DNA from: Angustibacter luteus
GTDB taxonomy: Bacteria; Actinomycetota; Actinomycetes; Actinomycetales; Angustibacteraceae
NCBI RefSeq assembly: GCF_039541115.1
Contig: NZ_BAABFP010000004.1
Location: 1 to 64,000, forward strand
Reading direction: 5' to 3'
DNA length: 64,000 nucleotides
Below the pieces are notes generated by a model. That model searched no databases and was not told where the DNA came from. It saw nothing but the letters and a program-made list of their open reading frames with translations. The translations under genes and the position numbers were made by a program. Positions 16,470 through 23,472 of this stretch are shown in pieces; within the stretch, counting starts at the first letter, position 1, and every line of letters begins with the position of its first letter.

Positions 16470-17638
16470 GGCAGCTCCAGCCGCTCGCGCAGGGCGCCCC
16501 ACCCCGGTCCACGCACGCCCACCGCCGACGGGTCGGCTGGATCCGCGACGAGCGCGGGCACCACCTGCACCAGGTCGCCGATGCGCTGCACCACACCGAC
16601 CTGCACCAGGCGGCGGGCACCACGGTGGCGGCGCAGGTGCAGCACCACCTGGATCGCCGCGGCGACCTGGGCGTGGACGGTGGCCCGGTCGAGCCCGGCC
16701 AGGGCACCCAGGGCCTCCAGCCGAGCCGGCACCTCGGTCACCGAGTTCGCGTGCAGCGTGCCGCACCCTCCCTCGTGGCCGGGGTTGAGCGCCGCGAGCA
16801 GCTCGCGGACCTCAGCGCCGCGCACCTCGCCGACGACCAGCCGGTCCGGCCGCATGCGCAGCGCCTGCCGCACGAGGTCGGTCAGGGTGACCGCGCCCCG
16901 ACCCTCGACGTTGGGGGAGCGCGCCGCCAGCCGGACGACGTGCGGGTGCTGAACGCGCACCTCGGCGCAGTCCTCGACGACGACGATGCGGTGCGCGGGC
17001 GGCACCAGACCGAGCAGCGCGCCCAGCACCGTGGTCTTGCCCGCACCGGTCCCGCCGGAGACGACGAACGCGGCCAGCCCGCTCATCAGGTGCTCCAGGA
17101 CCTGAGCCCAGGGCGGGGGAACGGTGCCGAGCCGCACCAGGTCGGCGAGATCCAGCTCGCGCCGGCTCGGCACCCGCAGTGACACGTGGGTCCCACCGGC
17201 GACGAGTGGGGGGAGCGCGACGTGCAGCCGGACGCCGTCGGCCAGCTGCGCGTCCACGAACGGGGACGCGTCGTCCAGCCGGCGACCAGCCGCACCGGCG
17301 AGCCGAGCCGCCAGCGCGCGCACGTCCCGCTCGTCGCCGACGTCCACCCTGACCCGCTGCACGCCGCGACCCCGGTCGACCCAGACGCTGCCCGGGCCAT
17401 TCACCAGGACGTCGGTGACGTCTGGGTCGGCCAGCAGGGGCTGCAGCGGACCGGCCCCGTGCAGGTCGGCCCGCAGCCGGTCCACCGCCTGGAGAAGACC
17501 CTCGTGACCGAGGACGACGCCGACCTCGCGGGCCGCCTGCGCGACGGCATCCGGGGTGACCTGCCCGGCGCCGGCGAGGGCGTCCCGGATGCGAGCGAGC
17601 AGCGCAGCGTCAAGGACCTGGGCGGACGCTCCCGTCAC
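16466..17638 (-). CDS. cpaF: CpaF/TadA-type secretion ATPase
   Basis: 390 aa hexameric ATPase that powers Tad pilus assembly. Walker A is SGGTGAGKTT (195-203), the Asp/Glu box is VVVEDCAEV (219-227), Walker B is VVGEVRG (268-274), and the His box is GTLHANS (293-299). It is shorter than proteobacterial CpaF but typical of the Rv3659c family. The GTG start at 17638 overlaps the ssd stop by four bases (GTGA), which is preferred over a longer N-terminus that would overlap ssd. Confidence 0.95.
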   Translation of the reverse strand: MTGASAQVLDAALLARIRDALAGAGQVTPDAVAQAAREVGVVLGHEGLLQAVDRLRADLHGAGPLQPLLADPDVTDVLVNGPGSVWVDRGRGVQRVRVDVGDERDVRALAARLAGAAGRRLDDASPFVDAQLADGVRLHVALPPLVAGGTHVSLRVPSRRELDLADLVRLGTVPPPWAQVLEHLMSGLAAFVVSGGTGAGKTTVLGALLGLVPPAHRIVVVEDCAEVRVQHPHVVRLAARSPNVEGRGAVTLTDLVRQALRMRPDRLVVGEVRGAEVRELLAALNPGHEGGCGTLHANSVTEVPARLEALGALAGLDRATVHAQVAAAIQVVLHLRRHRGARRLVQVGVVQRIGDLVQVVPALVADPADPSAVGVRGPGWGALRERLELP

Positions 17639-18729
17639 GCGACCGCCACCCGATCGCGATCCGCGCGCGCGGCGAACACTCGCGCCAGGCACTGCTCAGC
17701 TGCCCGACGCGAAGGGCTGCGCAGGCGCGCACCCGGCAGGACACCGCGGGCCAGGTCGGCGTCCAGCCGCGGGTCGTCGGCCAGGACGGCAGCCAGTGGC
17801 AGACCGAGCGCGTCCGCCACCCGACGTCCGGTCCACCGCTCGTCCGGACGTCGCCGGGCCACCACGGTCACGCTCGACGCGCGAGGTCCCAGTGCCGCCA
17901 CGAGCTGCCGGGCGGCAACCACGGCCCGCAACCGCGTCGGCACCACGAGCAGCAGCTCGTCCGCCCGGTCGAGCGCGGCGTGCGCCACCGGATCCAGGGA
18001 TCGACCGACGTCGAGCACCACGAGCTCGTGGCCGCGTCCCGCGGCGTCCAGCACCGCGGTCGCCGCGGCCACGGGCAGGTCCATCGGGTCCCCGCGACCC
18101 GCCGCGAGCACCGCGAGGGAGCCCGCCCGCGGCAGCGACTCGTGCAGACTGCTGGCGGGCAGGCGACCTCGAGCCGAGGTCAGCTCCGGCCAGCGAAGCC
18201 CTGGGACGTCGTCCAGACCGAGCGCGAGGTCGAGCCCACCGCCGAGCTGGTCCAGGTCGACCAGGAGGGTGCGCCGACCGGAGTCCGCACCGGCAACCGC
18301 GAGCGCACCGGCGAGCAGCGACGCCCCCGCTCCGCCGCAACCGCCGAGGACGGCCAGCACGTGCGCCGTGGTCGCCGGTTCCACGGTCCGCGCCAGGCGC
18401 TCGAGCAGCCACTCACCAGCCAGCGGCAGCACCGCCACCTGGTCTGCGCCGAGCGCTACCGCGTGTCGCCAGGCGGCATCCGACTCGGCCCCCTCGGGCG
18501 CACCGGCGCGGGCGAACGCCACCACCACGACGTCCGCCCGCCTGGCCCCCCGCGAGCGGGCGAGCACCCCGGCCCGGTCGGCGCCGACGAGCAGCAGACC
18601 CGCGGGCCAGCGGCCGCGATCCGGGAGCTGGGACGCCACCTGCACGCGCACGCCGGCGGAGGCGGCGAGCCGCTGCACCTCCACGACGAGCACCTCGTCG
18701 CCGCTCAGCAACCACACGTCCTGGGCCAT
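17635..18729 (-). CDS. ssd: Ssd/CpaE-like MinD-family protein
   Basis: 364 aa. An N-terminal receiver-like region (about 1-110) is followed by a ParA/MinD ATPase-like domain. The P-loop reads GGCGGAGASL, so the signature Lys is replaced by Ala, as in the mycobacterial septum-site-determining protein Ssd (Rv3660c). The switch II-like sequence is LVDLDQLGGGLD, and VLDVGRSLD follows. CpaE-type proteins localise Tad pili; mycobacterial Ssd affects cell division. It is the first gene of the Tad operon. ATG 18729 has GGAGG four bases upstream. Three copies of CCGTCCACAG lie 75-131 bases upstream. Confidence 0.88.
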   Translation of the reverse strand: MAQDVWLLSGDEVLVVEVQRLAASAGVRVQVASQLPDRGRWPAGLLLVGADRAGVLARSRGARRADVVVVAFARAGAPEGAESDAAWRHAVALGADQVAVLPLAGEWLLERLARTVEPATTAHVLAVLGGCGGAGASLLAGALAVAGADSGRRTLLVDLDQLGGGLDLALGLDDVPGLRWPELTSARGRLPASSLHESLPRAGSLAVLAAGRGDPMDLPVAAATAVLDAAGRGHELVVLDVGRSLDPVAHAALDRADELLLVVPTRLRAVVAARQLVAALGPRASSVTVVARRRPDERWTGRRVADALGLPLAAVLADDPRLDADLARGVLPGARLRSPSRRAAEQCLARVFAARADRDRVAVA

Positions 18730-18803
18730 GCCGCCTCCAGCGTCTCGGGAACACCTCGACACTGGCGGCCCGACGGCGCGCACGGCGAGCGCCCGGACGG
18801 CAT

Positions 18804-18860
18804 CTGTGGACGGTGGGACGGGGAGCCCGAGCTGTGGACGGGAGCACAGACTGTGGACGG
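18804..18860 (-). repeat. Three direct repeats CCGTCCACAG upstream of ssd
   Basis: CTGTGGACGG on the plus strand at 18804-18813, 18832-18841 and 18851-18860 (28 and 19 bp start-to-start); a fourth, weaker TGTGGAC lies near 18978. The core resembles a DnaA box (TGTGGA-) but the flank is wrong for one. They may be binding sites for a regulator of the Tad operon. Confidence 0.6.
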
Positions 18861-19041
18861 ACCAGACCGCAAAGAGGTGACGGCCCCCGTCGGGGGGACA
18901 ACGGGGACCGTCGGGCGCTCCGGCTCGGGGGGGATGAACCGGGAACGCCGGCACGGTCCGAGGACCGGCGATCTCAGTGTGGACCCACCGCTCGCGGCGC
19001 GCAATTCCCAGTTACGTCCGCCCAGCACCGCAACAGCGCTA

Positions 19042-19106
19042 CTGCCCCAGGTGTCTCGCGCATGTCCGAAAAGTCAAGGCTTCACTTGCCTGCGAGCCTG
19101 GGGTAG
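19042..19106 (+). ncRNA. Candidate structured RNA element (two-part stem)
   Basis: CTGCCCCAGG (19042-19051) pairs with CCTGGGGTAG (19097-19106), ten pairs with one G-U. Inside, after a three-base bulge, CTCGC pairs with GCGAG. The apical part is AT-rich compared with the surroundings and partly self-complementary (AAGT...ACTT). No known riboswitch class was recognised. The two-tiered stem argues for RNA function; expression is unknown. Confidence 0.35.
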
Positions 19107-19252
19107 ACAAGGACACGAGCCGCCGGGAGTCTCCGGCGACCAGCACGGCCCTCCCGGTACCCACGTGCGGGCAGTCCACTGATGGACCGGTCGTGGCGGG
19201 CTTGTCCCACTGCGCCAACGCACAGCACGCTTGGTAGCCGGTGACCGTGCAC

Positions 19253-19281
19253 GACGGCGCCCCGCCCCGCGAGGCGCCGTC
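19253..19281 (+). terminator. Hairpin between the candidate RNA region and the first paralogue
   Basis: GACGGCGCC (19253-19261) and GGCGCCGTC (19273-19281), a perfect 9-bp stem with an 11-base loop. It lies 82 bases before the next start codon and would separate an upstream transcript from the leaderless promoter of that gene. Confidence 0.45.
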
Positions 19282-19350
19282 ACCTTGTCCGGTGCCGACG
19301 GCCCCCGGGACCCACCCGAAACGGCCTGACCAAAGTGCCCGCGCAGGGCG

Positions 19351-19362
19351 GACACTGTGAGC
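19351..19362 (+). promoter_or_regulatory. Leaderless -10 box of paralogue A
   Basis: GACACT (19351-19356), six bases (GTGAGC), then the GTG start. The same -10/six-base/start-codon geometry is seen in paralogues B (CATGAT-GACGGG-GTG) and C (CATAAT-GCGCGC-ATG). A TGACCA 18 bases upstream may be the -35. Confidence 0.5.
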
Positions 19363-20382
19363 GTGGGCTACGAGGTTCTCGACGCCGAGGGCGGCCAGGT
19401 CGACCTGCCGCGCGCCGACCTGCCACCCACCGAGCTGGGCCCAGCCCCGCCGGACGGCACCCCAGCCCCGCCGGACGGCTCTCCGGCACGCCGCCCACGC
19501 CCCCGGCGTCCCGAGGTGACGGCGACGACCTCGCTGGCGGTCCTGCTCGGCGGGTCCTTGCTGGTCGGCGCGATCGCCGGTGGTCTGTGGGCGAGCCGGC
19601 ACGCGGGCCTGAACGAGCAGGCGGCCCAGGCTTCCCAGCTGTCCGTGGTCGCCATCGTCACGAACGTCGACGCAGTGCGCGCGGAACGGGTCGCGGACTT
19701 CACGGTCAAGGTGGTGAACGCCGGTCCCCGACCGCTCGACCTGGTCACGTCCGGACCCGCGGAGCGCCCCCGCGACGGTCACCAGGTCGTGCAGTCCCTC
19801 GGCGGTGCGGTCACCGTGCCGGCCGGGGGGTCGTTGAGCGCGAACATCCGACTGCGTGTCGACTGCGCGTCGAAGACCGACCCGCGCTCGCTCCTCCGGG
19901 TGCCGTTGCGCACGTCGGACGGCACGGTCCACCAGGTCGCGGTGGCCGACCAGGACGTGCTGGACAGCGGCTACCCGGTCGACTCCCCCTGCGCCAGCCC
20001 GGACGACCCGGTCCTGCAGGCCCACCTCACCGGCTCGGTCAGCCGCCCGCAGCTCACCCTGCACAACAACGCCGACTCCGACGTGAGCGTCACCTTGGAC
20101 ACCGAGCACTCGCCGTTCGTGGCCCAGACCACGAACTTCTCGGTGCTCCGGCTGTCCCCAGCCCTCCCGCAGGTCCTGGGACCGAAGCAGACCCTCACCC
20201 TGACCCTGTCCCTGACGCCGTGGTCGTGCCCGCGGAGCCTGAGCGAGGTGGTCGACACCCAGCTCTCGCCGTACGTCGTGCTGCGGGCGGGCACGCCGGA
20301 TGCCCCCGCCCTGCTCCAGGAGCCCGTCGGCCTCGACCTGAGCACCGTCTGGGGGGCGGCCCTGGCCCGCGAGTGCACCTGA
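19363..20382 (+). CDS. Membrane-anchored four-cysteine protein, paralogue A (unknown family)
   Basis: 339 aa. Short cytoplasmic start VGYEVLDAEGG, then a Pro-rich linker with a duplicated APPDG unit, one membrane helix (about 56-76) and a secreted domain of about 255 residues rich in beta-type sequence. It has four cysteines: RVDCAS, DSPCAS, PWSCPR and a Cys at the penultimate residue. It shares with B and C the motifs S-R-P-x-L-x-L-x-N and L-x-P-A-L-P. The second GTG (19363) is taken as the start because it aligns with B and C and lies six bases after the -10. The function is unknown; the location next to Tad pilus genes hints at an envelope role. Confidence 0.8.
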   Translation: MGYEVLDAEGGQVDLPRADLPPTELGPAPPDGTPAPPDGSPARRPRPRRPEVTATTSLAVLLGGSLLVGAIAGGLWASRHAGLNEQAAQASQLSVVAIVTNVDAVRAERVADFTVKVVNAGPRPLDLVTSGPAERPRDGHQVVQSLGGAVTVPAGGSLSANIRLRVDCASKTDPRSLLRVPLRTSDGTVHQVAVADQDVLDSGYPVDSPCASPDDPVLQAHLTGSVSRPQLTLHNNADSDVSVTLDTEHSPFVAQTTNFSVLRLSPALPQVLGPKQTLTLTLSLTPWSCPRSLSEVVDTQLSPYVVLRAGTPDAPALLQEPVGLDLSTVWGAALARECT

Positions 20383-20410
20383 ACCGGCGCACCTGCGGGG
20401 TGGCATGCCC

Positions 20411-20422
20411 CATGATGACGGG
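20411..20422 (+). promoter_or_regulatory. Leaderless -10 box of paralogue B
   Basis: CATGAT (20411-20416) ends six bases before the GTG at 20423; it begins 29 bases after the stop of paralogue A. No Shine-Dalgarno sequence is present. Confidence 0.5.
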
Positions 20423-21493
20423 GTGGGATTCGAGGTGCTGGACGTCGGCGGGCGGCCGAGCGAGTCGCCGGACGTGCTGCCGACCGGACGGGCCGACCGG
20501 ATCCAGCCGCTCGAGCTGGAACCGCGCCCGCCGGAACCGCTCGCGCTCGACCCGCTCGACCCGCACGACCCGCACGACCCGCACGACCCGCAGGACCCGC
20601 ACGACCCGGTGCCGGCCCCGGCAGCCCGGCGCCACCCCCGGCTCCCCGCCGGCACGTGGTGGAAGGTAGCCGCAGCCGGAGTCGTCGGCATCGCGATCGG
20701 CGCAGTGGCGACCCAGCACCACGCGACCGACGTGGCGCAGGCCCGCGAGGCCCGCCGGGTCATCGCCCAGGCCCAGTTCAGCGACGTCACCCCGAACCGG
20801 ACCGACCGGGGCACCGTGGCGGAGGTCCGGGTCCGGGTGACCAACCTGGGCTCCCGCCCGTTCGACGTCGTGGTCGCCACCTCGGGCGGCGCGCCCACGG
20901 CGCAGGAAGCGGCGCAGTTCCGGACGGTGTCCGGCACCGCGACGGTCCAGCCCAACCAGGTGGAGAGCTTCTCCACCGCGGTGCTGCTGGACTGCCAGTC
21001 CAGCGCGCCGATCAGCCTGTCCCTGCCGGTCCGCTCGGCTGCCGGCACGACCAGCCGACTTCCCGTGCAGCCCGCCGGCGACTCGGGACCGCTGAGCGGT
21101 CTCGAGCTCTGCCCGTTCTACGGGCCGGACGCGGGCTTCCAGGCCACCATCGGCGGCACGCTGAGCAGACCTACCATGCGCCTGTCGAACGACACTGCGG
21201 AACCGATCACGGTCACCCTGGACTCGGGATCCCCGCTCACCGAGGCGACCAGCCAGCGACTCTCCCTCACGACGGTCCCGGCGCTGCCGCTGAAGGTGCC
21301 CGGGCACAGCAACCGGACGGTGCGCCTGCAGCTGCGTGCGCACGGCTGCCTGGCGGGCGCGGACGCGACCACGATGGACGGCATAAGCTACCTCCAGCTG
21401 CGCGCGGACGACGTGCGGGGGAATGAGGTCGGTGCCAGCGGGGTGGACGTCGGCGCCCTGGTCGGCCTGGCCATGGCCCGGTCCTGCTCGTAG
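20423..21493 (+). CDS. Membrane-anchored four-cysteine protein, paralogue B
   Basis: 356 aa. Starts VGFEVLDVGGRPSE. The linker contains an Asp-Pro-His repeat run (positions 20551-20610, 9-bp units), then a membrane helix (about 82-98). The secreted domain has Cys in LLDCQSS, ELCPFYG, AHGCLAG and ARSCS at the C-terminus. Conserved blocks with paralogue C include GTLSRPTMRLSN-, PITVTLDSGSP and PALPLKVPGHSN. The four cysteines probably form two disulfides outside the cell. No known domain was recognised. Confidence 0.8.
   Translation: MGFEVLDVGGRPSESPDVLPTGRADRIQPLELEPRPPEPLALDPLDPHDPHDPHDPQDPHDPVPAPAARRHPRLPAGTWWKVAAAGVVGIAIGAVATQHHATDVAQAREARRVIAQAQFSDVTPNRTDRGTVAEVRVRVTNLGSRPFDVVVATSGGAPTAQEAAQFRTVSGTATVQPNQVESFSTAVLLDCQSSAPISLSLPVRSAAGTTSRLPVQPAGDSGPLSGLELCPFYGPDAGFQATIGGTLSRPTMRLSNDTAEPITVTLDSGSPLTEATSQRLSLTTVPALPLKVPGHSNRTVRLQLRAHGCLAGADATTMDGISYLQLRADDVRGNEVGASGVDVGALVGLAMARSCS
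20551..20610. repeat. 9-bp CACGACCCG repeat inside paralogue B
   Basis: CGACCCGCA-type units repeated about six times, coding for Asp-Pro-His/Asp-Pro-Gln repeats in the cytoplasmic linker just before the membrane helix. In frame; probably a variable-length spacer. Confidence 0.85.
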
Positions 21494-21517
21494 GGATCGG
21501 CGACGAGGTCCGAGCGC

Positions 21518-21529
21518 CATAATGCGCGC
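21518..21529 (+). promoter_or_regulatory. Leaderless -10 box of paralogue C
   Basis: CATAAT (21518-21523), GCGCGC, then ATG at 21530. It is the strongest of the three -10 boxes and begins 25 bases after the stop of paralogue B. Confidence 0.6.
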
Positions 21530-22591
21530 ATGGGCTACGAGGTGCTCGGCTCGGACGGCGGCAACCTGGGCTTGCCGACTGCCGACGTCCCGGCGTCCGA
21601 CGTCATCGCCCTCGACGACCTGCCGACCCCCGAACCCGAAGCCCCGACCCAGCGGCCGCCGCGACGGCTTCCCCTACCGCTGCAACGGGTCCGGGACCGG
21701 GCGGCCCCCCGGGTGTCGGCCAGCCTGGCGGCGCACGCGACCCGGACGACGGCCGTGCTGGCCGGTGGCACCGCCGCGGTCGGCCTGGTGCTGGGGCTGG
21801 TCTGGTCCGGCCACCACGGCGACCAGGTGCGGGAGGCCCAGGCCCGCTCCACGGTCAACGCGCTGGCCAGCTTCCAGTCCGTGAATCGGATCCGCACCGG
21901 GCAGGGACCGGCGATCGAGCTGGCCGTGGACGTGTTCAACGTCGGCGCACTCCCCATCGCCCTGGTGACCTCCCCGGCCCAGACCCGGCTGTCCTACGAC
22001 ACCCCCGTCGTCACGTCGCTGTCCGGGGCGCAGGAGATCGCCCCAGGGACGTCGACCCCGGTGACCGCGCGGCTGCTCCTGGCGTGCGACTCCCGGACCC
22101 CGATCGAGCTGGCCGTGCCCGTGCGGGCGCCCGACGGTGAAGTGCACCGGCTGCCGATGCAGTCGTCGCAGTGGCAGTCCGCCAGCCTGTTCCCCGCCGA
22201 CCTGTGCAACCAGAGCGACGACGCGCGCCAGCCGCTCGAGGCGAACGTGGCCGGCACGCTGCTGCGTCCGACGCTGGAGCTGCGCAACTGGACCGCCGAT
22301 CCCATGACGGTGACCTGGGGGTCCGGTGGGCAGCCCGGTCTGGCGCAGTTCCTCGAGAAGGTGGACCTGCGGCTGACGCCGGCCCTGCCGCTGACCCTGC
22401 GACCGAACGAGCAGCGGACCCTGCGGCTCAGCGTGACCGCGCACGGCTGCCCGCAGGGCGTCTCGCTCGACGACCTGAACGGCTACAGCAACCTGATGCT
22501 GCACGGCTCCGGCGGGTCGGGGCAGGTGGGCGAGGCGTGGGTCCAGGTCACCGCCGTGCTCGGCGCCGCGATGCAGCGCGCCTGCGACTGA
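21530..22591 (+). CDS. Membrane-anchored four-cysteine protein, paralogue C
   Basis: 353 aa. MGYEVLGSDGGNLGLP at the start matches paralogue A closely. Cytoplasmic linker, membrane helix (about 80-97) and secreted domain with Cys in LLACDSR, ADLCNQS, AHGCPQG and QRACD at the end. The block GTLLRPTLELRN-WTADPMTVTW aligns with the same region of A and B. The end lies 4 bp from the end of the convergent Fic gene. Three copies with separate promoters suggest differential expression or a hetero-complex. Function unknown. Confidence 0.8.
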   Translation: MGYEVLGSDGGNLGLPTADVPASDVIALDDLPTPEPEAPTQRPPRRLPLPLQRVRDRAAPRVSASLAAHATRTTAVLAGGTAAVGLVLGLVWSGHHGDQVREAQARSTVNALASFQSVNRIRTGQGPAIELAVDVFNVGALPIALVTSPAQTRLSYDTPVVTSLSGAQEIAPGTSTPVTARLLLACDSRTPIELAVPVRAPDGEVHRLPMQSSQWQSASLFPADLCNQSDDARQPLEANVAGTLLRPTLELRNWTADPMTVTWGSGGQPGLAQFLEKVDLRLTPALPLTLRPNEQRTLRLSVTAHGCPQGVSLDDLNGYSNLMLHGSGGSGQVGEAWVQVTAVLGAAMQRACD

Positions 22592-22595
22592 CCGC

Positions 22596-23429
22596 TCAGG
22601 TCAGCCGCCCGGCCAGCACCGCGTCGGCCACCTCGACCCCGTAGCCGGCTCCGCGACGCACCGCGTCCGCGCAGCCGACCAGCCACTGCGCCACCCCGTC
22701 CGGCGTCCCGCTGGCGTAGCCCCGCAAGGCACTGACGTACGGCGGGAGCCCGGACGCCGCGAGCGCGCTCTCGGGGATCGCGACCCCGGTGGGGTCCAGG
22801 CCACGTTGCACGACCACGGCCCGGAACACCGCGCGGGCGACGACCCCGTTACCGGCGACGAACGGCCGGATCGTCAGCAGCTCGCCGTGCGCGATCGCGG
22901 CCACCAGCAACGCGGGGACCTCGCCGGGGGCGGACAGCACCGCCGACACCCCGCTCAGCCGGTCCGCGAGCTCGGTCCCGCGTGGGGCGGCGCCCGGGCC
23001 GGGCAGGTCGAGCGGCTGCTCCGCCCCCTGGCGCGGACGCCCCAGCGCCTCGTCCGGCACCAGGCCGGCGGCCGCCGCGGTGTGCAGTCGCGCGAGGGCC
23101 TGCAGCGGGGCGGAGCGGACGACGTCCCCGGTGCTCTGCGCGAGGTCGACGGCGCGGACGGCGCCGGCAACCGTGCGGCCGACCGCGTCGTCCGGGGCCG
23201 GCCGGGCCCCGCGCAGCACGTCGCGCACCAGGTCGACGGGCAGCTCCGCGCCGTCCAGGGCTGCGCTCGCCCGGGCCGCGCGGGCCGTGGTCTCGGCGCG
23301 GGCCTCGGCCGTGCGCCGGCGCAGCGCCTGGTGCCAGCGCAGCTCGGTGCACGCCTGCCGGGCGGCGTCCACCGCGGCCGCGACCCCGGGCAGGTCAGCG
23401 AGCCGGCGCAGGGCGGTGGCGTCGTCCAC
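22596..23429 (-). CDS. Fic-domain protein with degenerate motif (Rv3641c-like)
   Basis: 277 aa. The Fic core reads TIRPFVAGNGVVARAVFR, where the canonical motif is HxFx(D/E)GNGRxxR. The catalytic His is Arg and the first motif Arg is replaced, so AMP transfer is doubtful. An alpha-helical N-terminal region (about 1-120) precedes it. M. tuberculosis has a Fic protein near topA. The GTG start at 23429 lies eight bases after TAGGGT (minus strand 23443-23438), a leaderless arrangement. It is divergent from the sensor kinase gene (43 bp between starts). Confidence 0.72.
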   Translation of the reverse strand: MDDATALRRLADLPGVAAAVDAARQACTELRWHQALRRRTAEARAETTARAARASAALDGAELPVDLVRDVLRGARPAPDDAVGRTVAGAVRAVDLAQSTGDVVRSAPLQALARLHTAAAAGLVPDEALGRPRQGAEQPLDLPGPGAAPRGTELADRLSGVSAVLSAPGEVPALLVAAIAHGELLTIRPFVAGNGVVARAVFRAVVVQRGLDPTGVAIPESALAASGLPPYVSALRGYASGTPDGVAQWLVGCADAVRRGAGYGVEVADAVLAGRLT

Positions 23430-23472
23430 GATCCGCGACCCTACGCGGCGGGTGGCCACTAGCCTCACGTCG

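Larger units (their letters stand above)
18730..19350. other. 630-bp intergenic region with direct repeats and RNA-like folds
   Basis: No credible protein-coding frame is seen between ssd (minus) and the first of three paralogues (plus). It contains three direct repeats (18804-18860), a locally lower-GC stretch (about 18990-19110), a 65-nt two-part hairpin (19042-19106), a possible branched fold (19165-19223) and a terminator-like hairpin (19253-19281). The left part is probably the ssd promoter region; the right part may hold a non-coding RNA. Confidence 0.6.

Noticed and set aside
18804-18860. Replication origin (DnaA box cluster)
   Set aside because: The repeats are CTGTGGACGG instead of TGTGGATAA-type boxes, there is no AT-rich unwinding region, and dnaA/dnaN genes are not nearby.
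19042-19106. c-di-GMP or c-di-AMP riboswitch
   Set aside because: Conserved core sequences of the GEMM and ydaO classes are not found in the folded region.
18977-19237. 86-codon plus-strand frame with a CPRC motif in the intergenic region
   Set aside because: Third-position GC is far below that of the neighbouring genes, there is no RBS, and the frame covers the predicted RNA folds; the Cys pair is probably chance.
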